Source: a virus. From it: 64,000 nt of DNA. Where the stretch lies: positions 1 to 64,000 of IMG/VR virus record IMGVR_UViG_3300027788_000009. One strand, written 5' to 3'. The notes under the pieces are model-generated. The model ran no database searches and was not told where the DNA came from. It worked only from the letters and a program-made list of their open reading frames with translations. The position numbers and the translations under genes were made by a program. Shown here piece by piece: positions 54,195 through 61,088 of this stretch (positions are counted from its first letter, which is position 1; every line of letters begins with the position of its first letter).

Positions 54195-55339
54195 TGGCCT
54201 GTTTAAATTCTAAAGATTTATTTTATCTACAAACATACAATTCAAATAATCCTAATAAGATTCCGATGGATAGTAATCCTGCTGAAAATGCAAAACTAAA
54301 ACTTAACTTAGATTACGTGTATATACAATTTTCTGGCCCAAACAGTTTTGAATGTTATCCGTTAGATACTATTTTAGATCAACACACTATTCATGAATTG
54401 CAGATTAACAATATATATTTGGTGTTAGATAACTCGTTAGAATACTTCTACGAAAGTGTAGATGCAATATACAAACACATAGTTAATAAGTACAACATTC
54501 CAGCAAGTCAAGTTGTATTCTTGTCAGGTGTGCCAACTATGTTACGCTATACACTAAGCTATTGTAAAAAGAATAATGCTGAACAAATTAAAATTATGTG
54601 GTATAGCTTGTTTGAAACAACCGGTAAAGATACTATACGACAACGAAACGCTCTACCAACGTTAGAAAAGAAACGTAAGTATACTAAAAAGTTTCTTAAT
54701 TTAAATAGAAGATGGAGATTGCATCGTCCTTTATTAGTTACAATGCTATATGATAGAGGATTATTAGATGAAGGGTATGTTAGCCTAGCACCATCAGATG
54801 ATCGTAGAGAGTGGAAACAAATATGGAATTGGTTAAGTAAAAAACATTATGGCCACAAAGAAATTACTAAGATATTAAAAAGATCTGAAGGAGTGCAGCA
54901 GTTGCCTCCTATGTATCTTGATGAGAAAGATTTAGTTACTAATAGAGCAGAACACCAACCTTCAATTGAATCTTACTATCAAGAAACATTTTTTAGTGTA
55001 GTTAGTGAAACTACATTTTATGAAAACGTGCCATTTCTAAGCGAAAAAATATTTAAAACTATTGCTATGGGTCATCCGTTTATACTTGTAGGTTCACCAA
55101 ATACGTTACAGTATCTTAAAAAATTAGGATATAAAACGTTTGCTCCGCACATTAACGAGCATTACGATTCGATAGAAGATCATGGTGATAGAGCTATTGC
55201 TATTGTAGATGAAATTGAACGAATATGCAAATTAAATAAAATTGAATGGCGAGAATGGATGTCCAAAGTACGCCCAATTGCAGAGCATAATTACAAGGTA
55301 TTATACCGTAGACAACAGCTTATAAAGCCTATGAATTAG
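54194..55339 (+). CDS. glycosyltransferase-like protein (paralogue of 52190-53431)
   Basis: A 381-residue protein. The N-terminal half is divergent and includes a predicted Rossmann-like stretch (QVVFLSGVPTMLRYTL). The C-terminal half repeats the motifs of the upstream paralogue: LNRRWRLHRPLLVTMLYDRGLLDEG, then SVVSETTFYENVPFLSEKIFKTIAMGHPFILVG and LKKLGYKTF. It starts in the stop of the SGNH gene (TAATG) and is the last gene of the coupled run. Confidence 0.65.
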   Translation: MACLNSKDLFYLQTYNSNNPNKIPMDSNPAENAKLKLNLDYVYIQFSGPNSFECYPLDTILDQHTIHELQINNIYLVLDNSLEYFYESVDAIYKHIVNKYNIPASQVVFLSGVPTMLRYTLSYCKKNNAEQIKIMWYSLFETTGKDTIRQRNALPTLEKKRKYTKKFLNLNRRWRLHRPLLVTMLYDRGLLDEGYVSLAPSDDRREWKQIWNWLSKKHYGHKEITKILKRSEGVQQLPPMYLDEKDLVTNRAEHQPSIESYYQETFFSVVSETTFYENVPFLSEKIFKTIAMGHPFILVGSPNTLQYLKKLGYKTFAPHINEHYDSIEDHGDRAIAIVDEIERICKLNKIEWREWMSKVRPIAEHNYKVLYRRQQLIKPMN

Positions 55340-55482
55340 GTGCCTAAGACGTATTTTAAGCGTCATACAGCGTGTTTAACATGTACTACTAACACTTAAC
55401 GCTCTCTGCTTAAAACCAGGCTTAAACGGTCTTTTAAGTATATTTTGTAAATATATACAGTTATTTGAAAAGGAAAAATGTA
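55340..55482 (+). other. 143-bp gap with hairpin before the dehydrogenase gene
   Basis: The one break in the cassette. A bulged stem pairs 55409-55415 (CTTAAAA) with 55432-55438 (TTTTAAG) around a 16-base loop. TGTAAATA at 55446-55453, one base from NATAAATA, stands 30 bases before ATG 55483, and AAGGAAA is the ribosome-binding site. The hairpin lacks a strong U-run, so attenuation or mRNA stabilisation is as likely as termination. Confidence 0.4.
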
Positions 55483-56661
55483 ATGAAAATTGGATTCATA
55501 GGACTAGGCAAATTGGGGTTACCATGCGCTGAAGCTATTGCTCAAAAAGGACATAACGTTTCTGGATATGATACTAGAGAAGTTACAAGTAATTTAGTAA
55601 CAGTACATTCGTCAATATCAACAATGGTTAAAGATCGAGATATTGTTTTTGTAGCAGTACCTACACCTCATGATCCTTCATATGATGGTAGAGCACCAAC
55701 AGCACATTTGGAACCTAAAGATTTTAGTTATGACATTGTAATAGATGTACTAAAAGAAGCAAACGCTAATATGAGCAAAGACCAATTACTAGTCCTTATT
55801 AGCACAGTACTACCAGGAACAACAAGAGAAGAATTTGTACCTTTAATACATAACACACGGTTTGTATACAACCCATACTTAATTGCAATGGGTACTGTTG
55901 CACACGACATGGTCAATCCAGAGATGGTAATGATTGGTACAGAAGATGGTAGTGAAACCGGTGATGCCAAACAACTTGTAGACTTCTATAAAACAATTAT
56001 GGAAAACAATCCAAGATACGAAATTGGCACCTGGGATGAATGCGAGTGTATCAAAGTTTTTTATAATACATTTATTAGCACGAAACTTGGACTTGTTAAT
56101 ATGATTCAAGATGTTGCTGAAAAGCAAGGACACATTAATGTAGATGTTGTTACAGATGCGTTAGCTAACAGTACACAACGTATTATGGGACCTAGTTATA
56201 TGAAAGCAGGACTAGGCGATGGCGGTGGATGTCATCCACGTGACAATATTGCACTGCGCTACATGGCAGACAAATTAGATTTGGGCTATGATATTTTTGA
56301 TGCTATTATGAATGCTAGAGAAATACAAGCAAAGAATATGGCACAGGTATTAATTGACAACGCTACGCAGTACGATCTTCCTATCTTACTTAACGGTATT
56401 GCTTATAAGCCTGGAGTTCCGTATGTTGATGGCAGTTATGCACTACTAGTAGGACATTATTGTAACGAAGCAGGATTTCCGCCAATTCAAATTGATCCGT
56501 TAGCATTTGAACCAAACAATAGAACATACAGTGCTGTTGTTCTTATGTCTCATCCTGAGCTGTATGTATCGTTAAATGACGATAGTGTTGTAGTTGATCC
56601 GTGGAGAGAATACAAATCTAATAGACATAAAGTAATTCATTACGGTAATACTAGAACATAA
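55483..56661 (+). CDS. UDP-glucose/GDP-mannose dehydrogenase family protein
   Basis: A 392-residue NAD-dependent nucleotide-sugar dehydrogenase, which oxidises C6 of UDP-glucose, GDP-mannose or a UDP-HexNAc to the uronic acid. Motifs: GFIGLGKLG at 4-12 (Rossmann), VAVPTP at 57-62, STVLPGTT at 108-115, CIKVFYNTFISTK with K191 and N195, and GDGGGCHPRDN with the catalytic C250. The C-terminal half has LNGIAYKPGVPYVDGS. All catalytic residues are present. ATG 55483 is preferred over a TTG 18 bases upstream because of AAGGAAA. It probably supplies sugar donor for the preceding transferases. Confidence 0.9.
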   Translation: MKIGFIGLGKLGLPCAEAIAQKGHNVSGYDTREVTSNLVTVHSSISTMVKDRDIVFVAVPTPHDPSYDGRAPTAHLEPKDFSYDIVIDVLKEANANMSKDQLLVLISTVLPGTTREEFVPLIHNTRFVYNPYLIAMGTVAHDMVNPEMVMIGTEDGSETGDAKQLVDFYKTIMENNPRYEIGTWDECECIKVFYNTFISTKLGLVNMIQDVAEKQGHINVDVVTDALANSTQRIMGPSYMKAGLGDGGGCHPRDNIALRYMADKLDLGYDIFDAIMNAREIQAKNMAQVLIDNATQYDLPILLNGIAYKPGVPYVDGSYALLVGHYCNEAGFPPIQIDPLAFEPNNRTYSAVVLMSHPELYVSLNDDSVVVDPWREYKSNRHKVIHYGNTRT

Positions 56662-56666
56662 AAAAA

Positions 56667-56686
56667 AGCTAGTATTTCTACTAGCT
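56667..56686. terminator. bidirectional intrinsic terminator
   Basis: AGCTAGTA (56667-56674) pairs with TACTAGCT (56679-56686) around TTTC. Seven A residues precede it on the plus strand, giving a U-run for the minus strand operon ending at 56702. On the plus strand CTTTAATTT follows, which is weaker. It sits between two convergent genes. Confidence 0.8.
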
Positions 56687-56701
56687 CTTTAATTTGAGAA
56701 A

Positions 56702-57010
56702 CTACAATAGTTTATTTGTTCGATCTTGAATCTCTTTCTTAAGAAGATCTATATTAATTTTAAAATCTACCTTCTTTATAGAATCTTTATATTCATTCAT
56801 TGTTTGTAGCAATTTTTTTGCTACAGAATCTGGGTCATCTTGAACAAGATGTTCTTTGATGTTAATCTCCCAAATCCTTCCATCATTAAATTCTAATAGC
56901 ATTGCATCCAAATACGCAACGGGCATAGTATTCATATAGAGGTCGTCGAACACTTCTGGCCATTCCTTGACCAGATGCTTCGGTGGACGAAAGTACTGTT
57001 TGCTAGACAC
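56702..57010 (-). CDS. small conserved phage protein, function unknown
   Basis: A 102-residue protein. KEWPEVFDDLYMNTMPVAYLDAMLLEFNDGRIWEIN forms the first half; the second half is a charged helix ending in a Lys-rich tail. No catalytic motif. It overlaps the upstream gene by eight bases and is the last gene of the minus-strand cluster before the terminator. Confidence 0.6.
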   Translation of the reverse strand: MSSKQYFRPPKHLVKEWPEVFDDLYMNTMPVAYLDAMLLEFNDGRIWEINIKEHLVQDDPDSVAKKLLQTMNEYKDSIKKVDFKINIDLLKKEIQDRTNKLL

Positions 57011-57641
57011 TCTCAGACACTTTAGTTGCCGTCTTAGCTTTACGCTTAGTTGGAACTAGGTCTTCTGCTTGGCGTCTTAATTCAGCAGCTTCTTTGCTGA
57101 GTCTATCAGCTTGTGATCTAAATGACTTAGCAAGATCATCATCACTCAATACACCGTTATCTGATGCTTGTGTAACTGGAGCAGCTTCTGCAATTGGAGC
57201 AGCTTTCTTAGGCTCTAGACTATTGTCTCTTTGAGCTTTTGGAGCACCGCTTACAAATGTATGCAAGTCGTCAATAGCACAATTTTTTTGTTCAGCAATA
57301 AATCCATTTAATTCATTTAATTGAATTGCTTGAACAGACGTTGGTGTCATAGTAACGTTCGCTGTTGGAACTTTCTTAAGACGATTGTCTGCCTGCATTG
57401 CTTGAAGCATAGGACGTCCGTCTGGAAAAGAGTTTCTAAACATAAACTCACCTAGTTCAAACGCTTCTTGTGCTTGGTCTGTTTCGATAAGCTTCATTAA
57501 GCTATCGTGATAGTTATCAGGTAGTGTTGCTGTTTGCAATACTAGTGCGTTATCTGATTCTCCTGGAAGAGTTCTAAATACAACAGCAACATGGTCACCG
57601 GTATTAGTCATCTTTCCAACATGTTTAATATTTCTAGCCAT
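57003..57641 (-). CDS. conserved phage protein with disordered C-terminal linker
   Basis: A 212-residue protein starting at ATG 57641 (MARNIKHVG), which has AAGGAG upstream; a TTG 39 bases earlier is less likely. Residues 1-120 are globular with HVAVVFRTLPGE and LPDNYHDSLMKLIE. From about 135 to 165 the chain is Ala/Pro-rich, then a charged coiled coil (KSFRSQADRLSKEAAELRRQ) and a basic tail. I recall similar proteins in marine T4-likes without a function. Scaffold, neck or DNA-associated roles are possible. Confidence 0.6.
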   Translation of the reverse strand: MARNIKHVGKMTNTGDHVAVVFRTLPGESDNALVLQTATLPDNYHDSLMKLIETDQAQEAFELGEFMFRNSFPDGRPMLQAMQADNRLKKVPTANVTMTPTSVQAIQLNELNGFIAEQKNCAIDDLHTFVSGAPKAQRDNSLEPKKAAPIAEAAPVTQASDNGVLSDDDLAKSFRSQADRLSKEAAELRRQAEDLVPTKRKAKTATKVSESV

Positions 57642-57903
57642 TATCTGCTTCTCCTTGATCTTTCTGTTGTTGTGAAACAACGTGATCTAAAAACGTTGAC
57701 AATTTATTAAATGCTTTACCTACTGCTTCAAGTTCTGCAGCTTTAAAAGCACCTCGTTGTGTTGCAACTTCAATAATGCTTTTTACAGCAGTTAAGTCAC
57801 TAATGTTTAAGTCAGGTGCTGCTGGAGCATCTGCTTGGGGAGTAGGAACAGGACCACCAACTGGTGCTTCTGTAGCTACTGGGTCTTTTGTTTCTTCAGC
57901 CAT
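57634..57903 (-). CDS. small phage protein with acidic/proline-rich N-terminus
   Basis: An 89-residue protein. The first 35 residues are disordered (A, P, E, D); the rest is a two-helix domain LNISDLTAVKSIIEVATQRGAFKAAELEAVGKAFNKLSTFL. This helix pair occurs in many marine T4-like phages as an unnamed short protein. It overlaps the next gene's start by eight bases. Function unknown. Confidence 0.6.
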   Translation of the reverse strand: MAEETKDPVATEAPVGGPVPTPQADAPAAPDLNISDLTAVKSIIEVATQRGAFKAAELEAVGKAFNKLSTFLDHVVSQQQKDQGEADNG

Positions 57904-57904
57904 T

Positions 57905-58174
57905 CTAGTTTCTCCTTAAGTATGGACAAGCTAACATAAAATACGTTAACTCTTTTTCTTCTTCAAACCCTACAAATGTAGATGTTTTGAATTGGTTACT
58001 ACTAACGTTAGGGTATGCATTAATGCTAAACCTTCCGATAGTTTTTTCTTTGATCCAATCAATAATTTGATAATCATATCTTTCATTATCAGATATCTTC
58101 ATGGTAGAAAAGTGCGGAGGCATGCTCTTTACTTCTCTAGATCTTAGTACGTCTAATGGATTAAGTTCAATCAT
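57905..58174 (-). CDS. small conserved phage protein, function unknown
   Basis: An 89-residue protein: MPPHFSTMKISDNERYDYQIIDWIKEKTIGRFSI and FVGFEEEKELTYFMLACPYLRRN. The start is uncertain. ATG 58174 lies only seven bases after a TATAAATA box and has no ribosome-binding site, while ATG 58123 (MPPHF) has GAGAAG before it and would give 72 residues. The ending FMLACPYLRRN is a conserved-looking signature. Confidence 0.55.
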   Translation of the reverse strand: MIELNPLDVLRSREVKSMPPHFSTMKISDNERYDYQIIDWIKEKTIGRFSINAYPNVSSNQFKTSTFVGFEEEKELTYFMLACPYLRRN

Positions 58175-58181
58175 TGTATAA

Positions 58182-58189
58182 TATTTATA
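58182..58189 (-). promoter_or_regulatory. exact T4-type late promoter box TATAAATA
   Basis: The minus strand reads TATAAATA exactly, in the 35-base gap upstream of the 89-residue gene. It is the only perfect copy in the window outside coding sequence that I found. It leaves at most a few bases of leader before ATG 58174. Confidence 0.55.
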
Positions 58190-58209
58190 ATATGCTCAGT
58201 TAATGGGAG

Positions 58210-58614
58210 TTAATCTTGGTTCTTAGTTTCTTCAGTAATTCTTTTAGCTAATGCTTTGTTATAGCCCATTTTACTTATATCGCCACTAAACAGATATAAT
58301 TCAAACGCTGACTTCTCTTTAAGCACACTAATAGACGTCTTAGTTATATAATACGGCGATTCGATAAAATTGTCAAGCCATAAAAGTACTTGTGGTGTAA
58401 TTTTAAACTGTTTTGGAAATTTTACTTGATATGTTTTAATCTGTGCAACATCATGTATAAATGTAACAGCATCATCTGTTAATCTTAAACCACCATTGGA
58501 TTTACTTCTTACATTCCACCACCATTGAGGTTTCTTTTCTTTGATGTCTTCTGTTCCCGCTGACAACCCTGCTGCTTTTAAAAAAACCCTAGTGTAATTG
58601 TCTTTGTGATCCAT
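58210..58614 (-). CDS. conserved phage protein, function unknown
   Basis: A 134-residue protein: KKPQWWWNVRSKSNGGLRLTDDAVTFI at about 27-53, then KFPKQFKITPQVLLWLDNFIESPYYIT and FLFSGDISKMGYNKAL-like sequence. The WWW and aromatic pattern suggests a compact fold. It begins four bases after the previous stop and contains a possible internal sigma-70 promoter. No function can be named. Confidence 0.6.
   Translation of the reverse strand: MDHKDNYTRVFLKAAGLSAGTEDIKEKKPQWWWNVRSKSNGGLRLTDDAVTFIHDVAQIKTYQVKFPKQFKITPQVLLWLDNFIESPYYITKTSISVLKEKSAFELYLFSGDISKMGYNKALAKRITEETKNQD
58348..58376 (-). promoter_or_regulatory. possible internal sigma-70 promoter
   Basis: TTGACA (58376-58371) is followed after 17 bases by TATTAT (58353-58348), within the 134-residue gene. 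It would feed the small genes down to 56702. A chance match is possible in AT-rich coding sequence. Confidence 0.4.
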
Positions 58615-58618
58615 ACCA

Positions 58619-58903
58619 TTACTCTTCCACCGCTCCAGAAGTTAGTGTGTAGACTTTAAATTCAGTAGTATTAAACATTGAGTTTAATTTCTTTGCTAAG
58701 TTTCTAGCATGTCCAGGATTAGAAAAAGACACCTTTTTATATTTAGGTCCCGGGTAACTAGACACCATACTTCCGCTTTTTAAGTTAAACGGTTTTCCTT
58801 TATAGAAGACCGCCCAAATTGCTTCGCTCTCTAAGATTTGTTCTGCTTTATATGTTTCTCGATTGATATGTTCGAGAATAACATTTGGTTTTGGCCTGCT
58901 CAT
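58619..58903 (-). CDS. small basic phage protein, function unknown
   Basis: A 94-residue protein. Blocks: MSRPKPNVILEHINRETYKAEQIL, WAVFYKGKPFNLKSG, then KKVSFSNPGHARNLAKKLNSMF and a short beta end. The lysine/arginine pattern suggests nucleic-acid contact. A GATAAATA box lies 32 bases upstream of ATG 58903. Confidence 0.6.
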   Translation of the reverse strand: MSRPKPNVILEHINRETYKAEQILESEAIWAVFYKGKPFNLKSGSMVSSYPGPKYKKVSFSNPGHARNLAKKLNSMFNTTEFKVYTLTSGAVEE

Positions 58904-58934
58904 ATACGTAACCCTTTTTAATTAACTACGTATA

Positions 58935-58942
58935 TATTTATC
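58935..58942 (-). promoter_or_regulatory. late-promoter-like GATAAATA box
   Basis: GATAAATATA on the minus strand in the 44-base gap between the 82- and 94-residue genes, at a normal distance from ATG 58903. It suggests that the block 58.9-56.7 kb is transcribed late, separately from the RNase H unit. Confidence 0.55.
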
Positions 58943-58947
58943 CTTTT

Positions 58948-59196
58948 TTAGAACTGTCCGCCTTCAAACTTTACGTCTACTTGCTCACTATTTTGTCTAA
59001 TCTGCTTTAATTGTTCGTTAATGTCTGTAACAACCACGCCTAGCTTAGCCGTAAACAACGATAATTCAAGTGTCAATGCTCTTGCTTCAGCAATAGTAAT
59101 TCTTACTTCTTTTTGATGAGTTTGCTCTGCAACAGCAATACGTTGTAGCACCTTCTCTATGCTGGGAAGCGATTGAGGAAGGTTACTTGTTGACAT
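58948..59196 (-). CDS. small coiled-coil protein, function unknown
   Basis: An 82-residue, almost entirely helical protein with a heptad-like run (IAVAEQTHQKEVRITIAEARALTLEL) and a second helix with LKQIRQNSEQ. It overlaps the upstream gene by 14 bases. It could be an oligomerising accessory protein; nothing more specific is visible. Confidence 0.55.
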   Translation of the reverse strand: MSTSNLPQSLPSIEKVLQRIAVAEQTHQKEVRITIAEARALTLELSLFTAKLGVVVTDINEQLKQIRQNSEQVDVKFEGGQF

Positions 59197-59659
59197 TTGA
59201 TAGCACCTGTTTCATTTCTAAATCAGTCTTAAATGGCCCTTTATACGCATATCGTTGCAGTGTAATGAGCTTAGGACAGAATGATTTAACCCAACCTTTA
59301 TCGAATTTAATTACATAATAGCCTGCACAGTACAAACTCTTTGAGTCTTTACTTTTTGTAAACAGTGGCAAACGTTTCTGTATATCATACATTGAGTTAT
59401 GCGGTGAAGTGCTACACTTATACCCTTGTACTTCGTTAGGTAAAGCATCTGTAGCTTCTTTTATAATCTTAGCAACAAAAAAGTCTTTTCCGTACTCTTT
59501 TACAATGCTTGATTTACTATTATAGAACTTAACACCGTGTTCGTTACTAAAAACAAACTTGTCTTCGTTCTTTCTAAGTGTTCCTACTTTTTGTCCTGCA
59601 TTTTCTACAATCCAAAACTTTCCATCTAAAATGGGTTTTGCTTTTAGGTCTAGTGTCAT
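59183..59659 (-). CDS. conserved phage protein, function unknown
   Basis: A 158-residue protein with FWIVENAGQKVGTLRK, a central NEVQGYKCSTSPHNSMYDIQKRLPLF block and CAGYYVIKFDKGWVKSFCPKLITLQRYAYKGPF. The third block with its aromatic and cysteine residues is the conserved-looking part. It overlaps the RNase H stop by four bases, so it is translated with it, and may act in DNA replication. Confidence 0.6.
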   Translation of the reverse strand: MTLDLKAKPILDGKFWIVENAGQKVGTLRKNEDKFVFSNEHGVKFYNSKSSIVKEYGKDFFVAKIIKEATDALPNEVQGYKCSTSPHNSMYDIQKRLPLFTKSKDSKSLYCAGYYVIKFDKGWVKSFCPKLITLQRYAYKGPFKTDLEMKQVLSNVNK

Positions 59660-60645
59660 ACTGTGTTATACCTCGCATTTAATGGCTCAGCATATGCCTG
59701 CGCCTGATCTGTAATTCTTTTTAAGTCATATAAATGACAGAACTTCATTAGCCTAATACCAACTTGACTAACGTCCTTGTTAGCAACCATTGCTTCTTCA
59801 ATTACATCATTAATAATAGTTCTAATGTTACTAGGTTGCATTGATAAATCAATTAGTACACGGTTACGTTCGTAATCGTCTAGTACACGATGTTCTGCAC
59901 CGTTATGATCTACCCAACGTTGCAACATCAAGTTATTCCAGTTGTAACCTTTTGTAGTCTTATCTTCAAACGCTTCAGTTAAACCAACTTTGTTCTTAGT
60001 GCCTTTCTTACGTACACCAGGGTAAGCACTAAACACATTATCACTTGTGTCACCACGCATACACTTTTCAAACAATAACCATTGAGGATCTGGAATAGCT
60101 TTAGGCAGCTTAGTTTTATTATCAATAACAAACTTGCCTTTCTTATCAAAGAAGCCTTTGTGTGTAGTTGTTACTTCTTGTACACCATTATACAGTTTAC
60201 AGTTAGGTGCAACTAGTTGCTGAAAGTCTGTATCTGTACTAATAATAACATGATCAACATCAGGATGTGCTTGTACCCAACCTGCAATAAGATCATCTGC
60301 TTCTAGCTGTTTGTGTTGCATAACAGTACAGTTAGTCTTATCTGTAACAAAGTCTTTAAATGTATCGAACGCTTCCCAAAAGATCTTTTCTTCTTCTTGC
60401 TGTTGTTCGTTATGTGCTGCACGAGCATCACTTCTATTACGTTTGTAAGGCTCGTAATAGTCTTTGCGCCAACTACGACCTTCTAAGCAGAATATAACAT
60501 GAGTGCCATCGAAGTCTTGCCATGCTTTCTTAATACTGTTAAGTGTAATATGAAAAGCCATACCTAACTTAATGTCTGCACTACCATTAATAACGTGTCT
60601 TGCACGGAAAAATGTATTTGCTGTATCTACTATAATATGTGTCAT
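59656..60645 (-). CDS. rnh: RNase H / 5'-3' exonuclease (FEN family)
   Basis: A 329-residue flap-type nuclease that removes RNA primers and 5' flaps at the replication fork, like T4 Rnh (305). Metal ligands are visible in order: D7 in VDTAN, the arch-side YKRNR at 67-71, EADD at 115-118, STDTD at 136-140 and GDTSDN at 198-203, followed by a helix-hairpin-helix-like GVRKKG. The ATG at 60645 follows AAAGGC and lies 29 bases below the -10 box of a near-perfect sigma-70 promoter. Confidence 0.95.
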   Translation of the reverse strand: MTHIIVDTANTFFRARHVINGSADIKLGMAFHITLNSIKKAWQDFDGTHVIFCLEGRSWRKDYYEPYKRNRSDARAAHNEQQQEEEKIFWEAFDTFKDFVTDKTNCTVMQHKQLEADDLIAGWVQAHPDVDHVIISTDTDFQQLVAPNCKLYNGVQEVTTTHKGFFDKKGKFVIDNKTKLPKAIPDPQWLLFEKCMRGDTSDNVFSAYPGVRKKGTKNKVGLTEAFEDKTTKGYNWNNLMLQRWVDHNGAEHRVLDDYERNRVLIDLSMQPSNIRTIINDVIEEAMVANKDVSQVGIRLMKFCHLYDLKRITDQAQAYAEPLNARYNTV

Positions 60646-60673
60646 TACGTTGCCTTTAATTGTTTATAGTGTT

Positions 60674-60702
60674 ATTATACGCTCTTTTACGCACAATGTC
60701 AA
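60674..60702 (-). promoter_or_regulatory. consensus sigma-70 promoter for the RNase H unit
   Basis: TTGACA (60702-60697), 17 bases, TATAAT (60679-60674): both hexamers perfect. The -35 overlaps the last codon and stop of the 126-residue gene. Expected start about 60667, giving a 22-base leader with AAAGGC before ATG 60645. Confidence 0.88.
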
Positions 60703-61079
60703 TCATTATTTCTTTTTACATTGTTAATATCAATGTTGCCAGTTTGAAGACCATCTAAAGGCCCGCCAAAGTCACCATCAACAACTACGTTAGCACATAG
60801 TTCACGAAACCATCGATCAACAATTTCTTCATGCTTGTCATTGTCAACTCCGTATCCTTCTTTGATCAAACGTTTAATAAACAGATCATTCCAGTCGAGT
60901 TCAAAGAACCCGTTCTTTACATTATCTTTATTAATGTGTGTATCAATTACACCTACCCACGGTTGCTTCTTTTTAGTTGCTAAATCTTTAGCACTAAGCA
61001 GTTTATTCTGTTCTTCGTCTTTAGCTTTGTTAATTTCTTTAATTTTATCTAAGCCAAGTATTTTTGTTAAAAATGACAT
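60699..61079 (-). CDS. conserved phage protein, function unknown
   Basis: A 126-residue protein with a basic amphipathic N-terminus (FLTKILGLDKIKEINKAK) and a globular part: PWVGVIDTHINKDNVKNGFFELDWNDLFIKRLIKEGY, then EEIVDRWFRELCANVVV. I know this pattern from marine T4-like genomes, again unnamed. It lies nine bases after the QueE-like gene with AAGGAG before its ATG. Confidence 0.6.
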   Translation of the reverse strand: MSFLTKILGLDKIKEINKAKDEEQNKLLSAKDLATKKKQPWVGVIDTHINKDNVKNGFFELDWNDLFIKRLIKEGYGVDNDKHEEIVDRWFRELCANVVVDGDFGGPLDGLQTGNIDINNVKRNND

Positions 61080-61088
61080 ATATTCTCC

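Noticed and set aside
55340-55482. tRNA gene in the gap before the dehydrogenase
   Set aside because: No T-arm GTTCRA motif or cloverleaf spacing; only a bulged hairpin.
57697-57730. TTGACA on the plus strand as a promoter
   Set aside because: No -10 hexamer at 16-18 bases, and it lies antisense within a gene.
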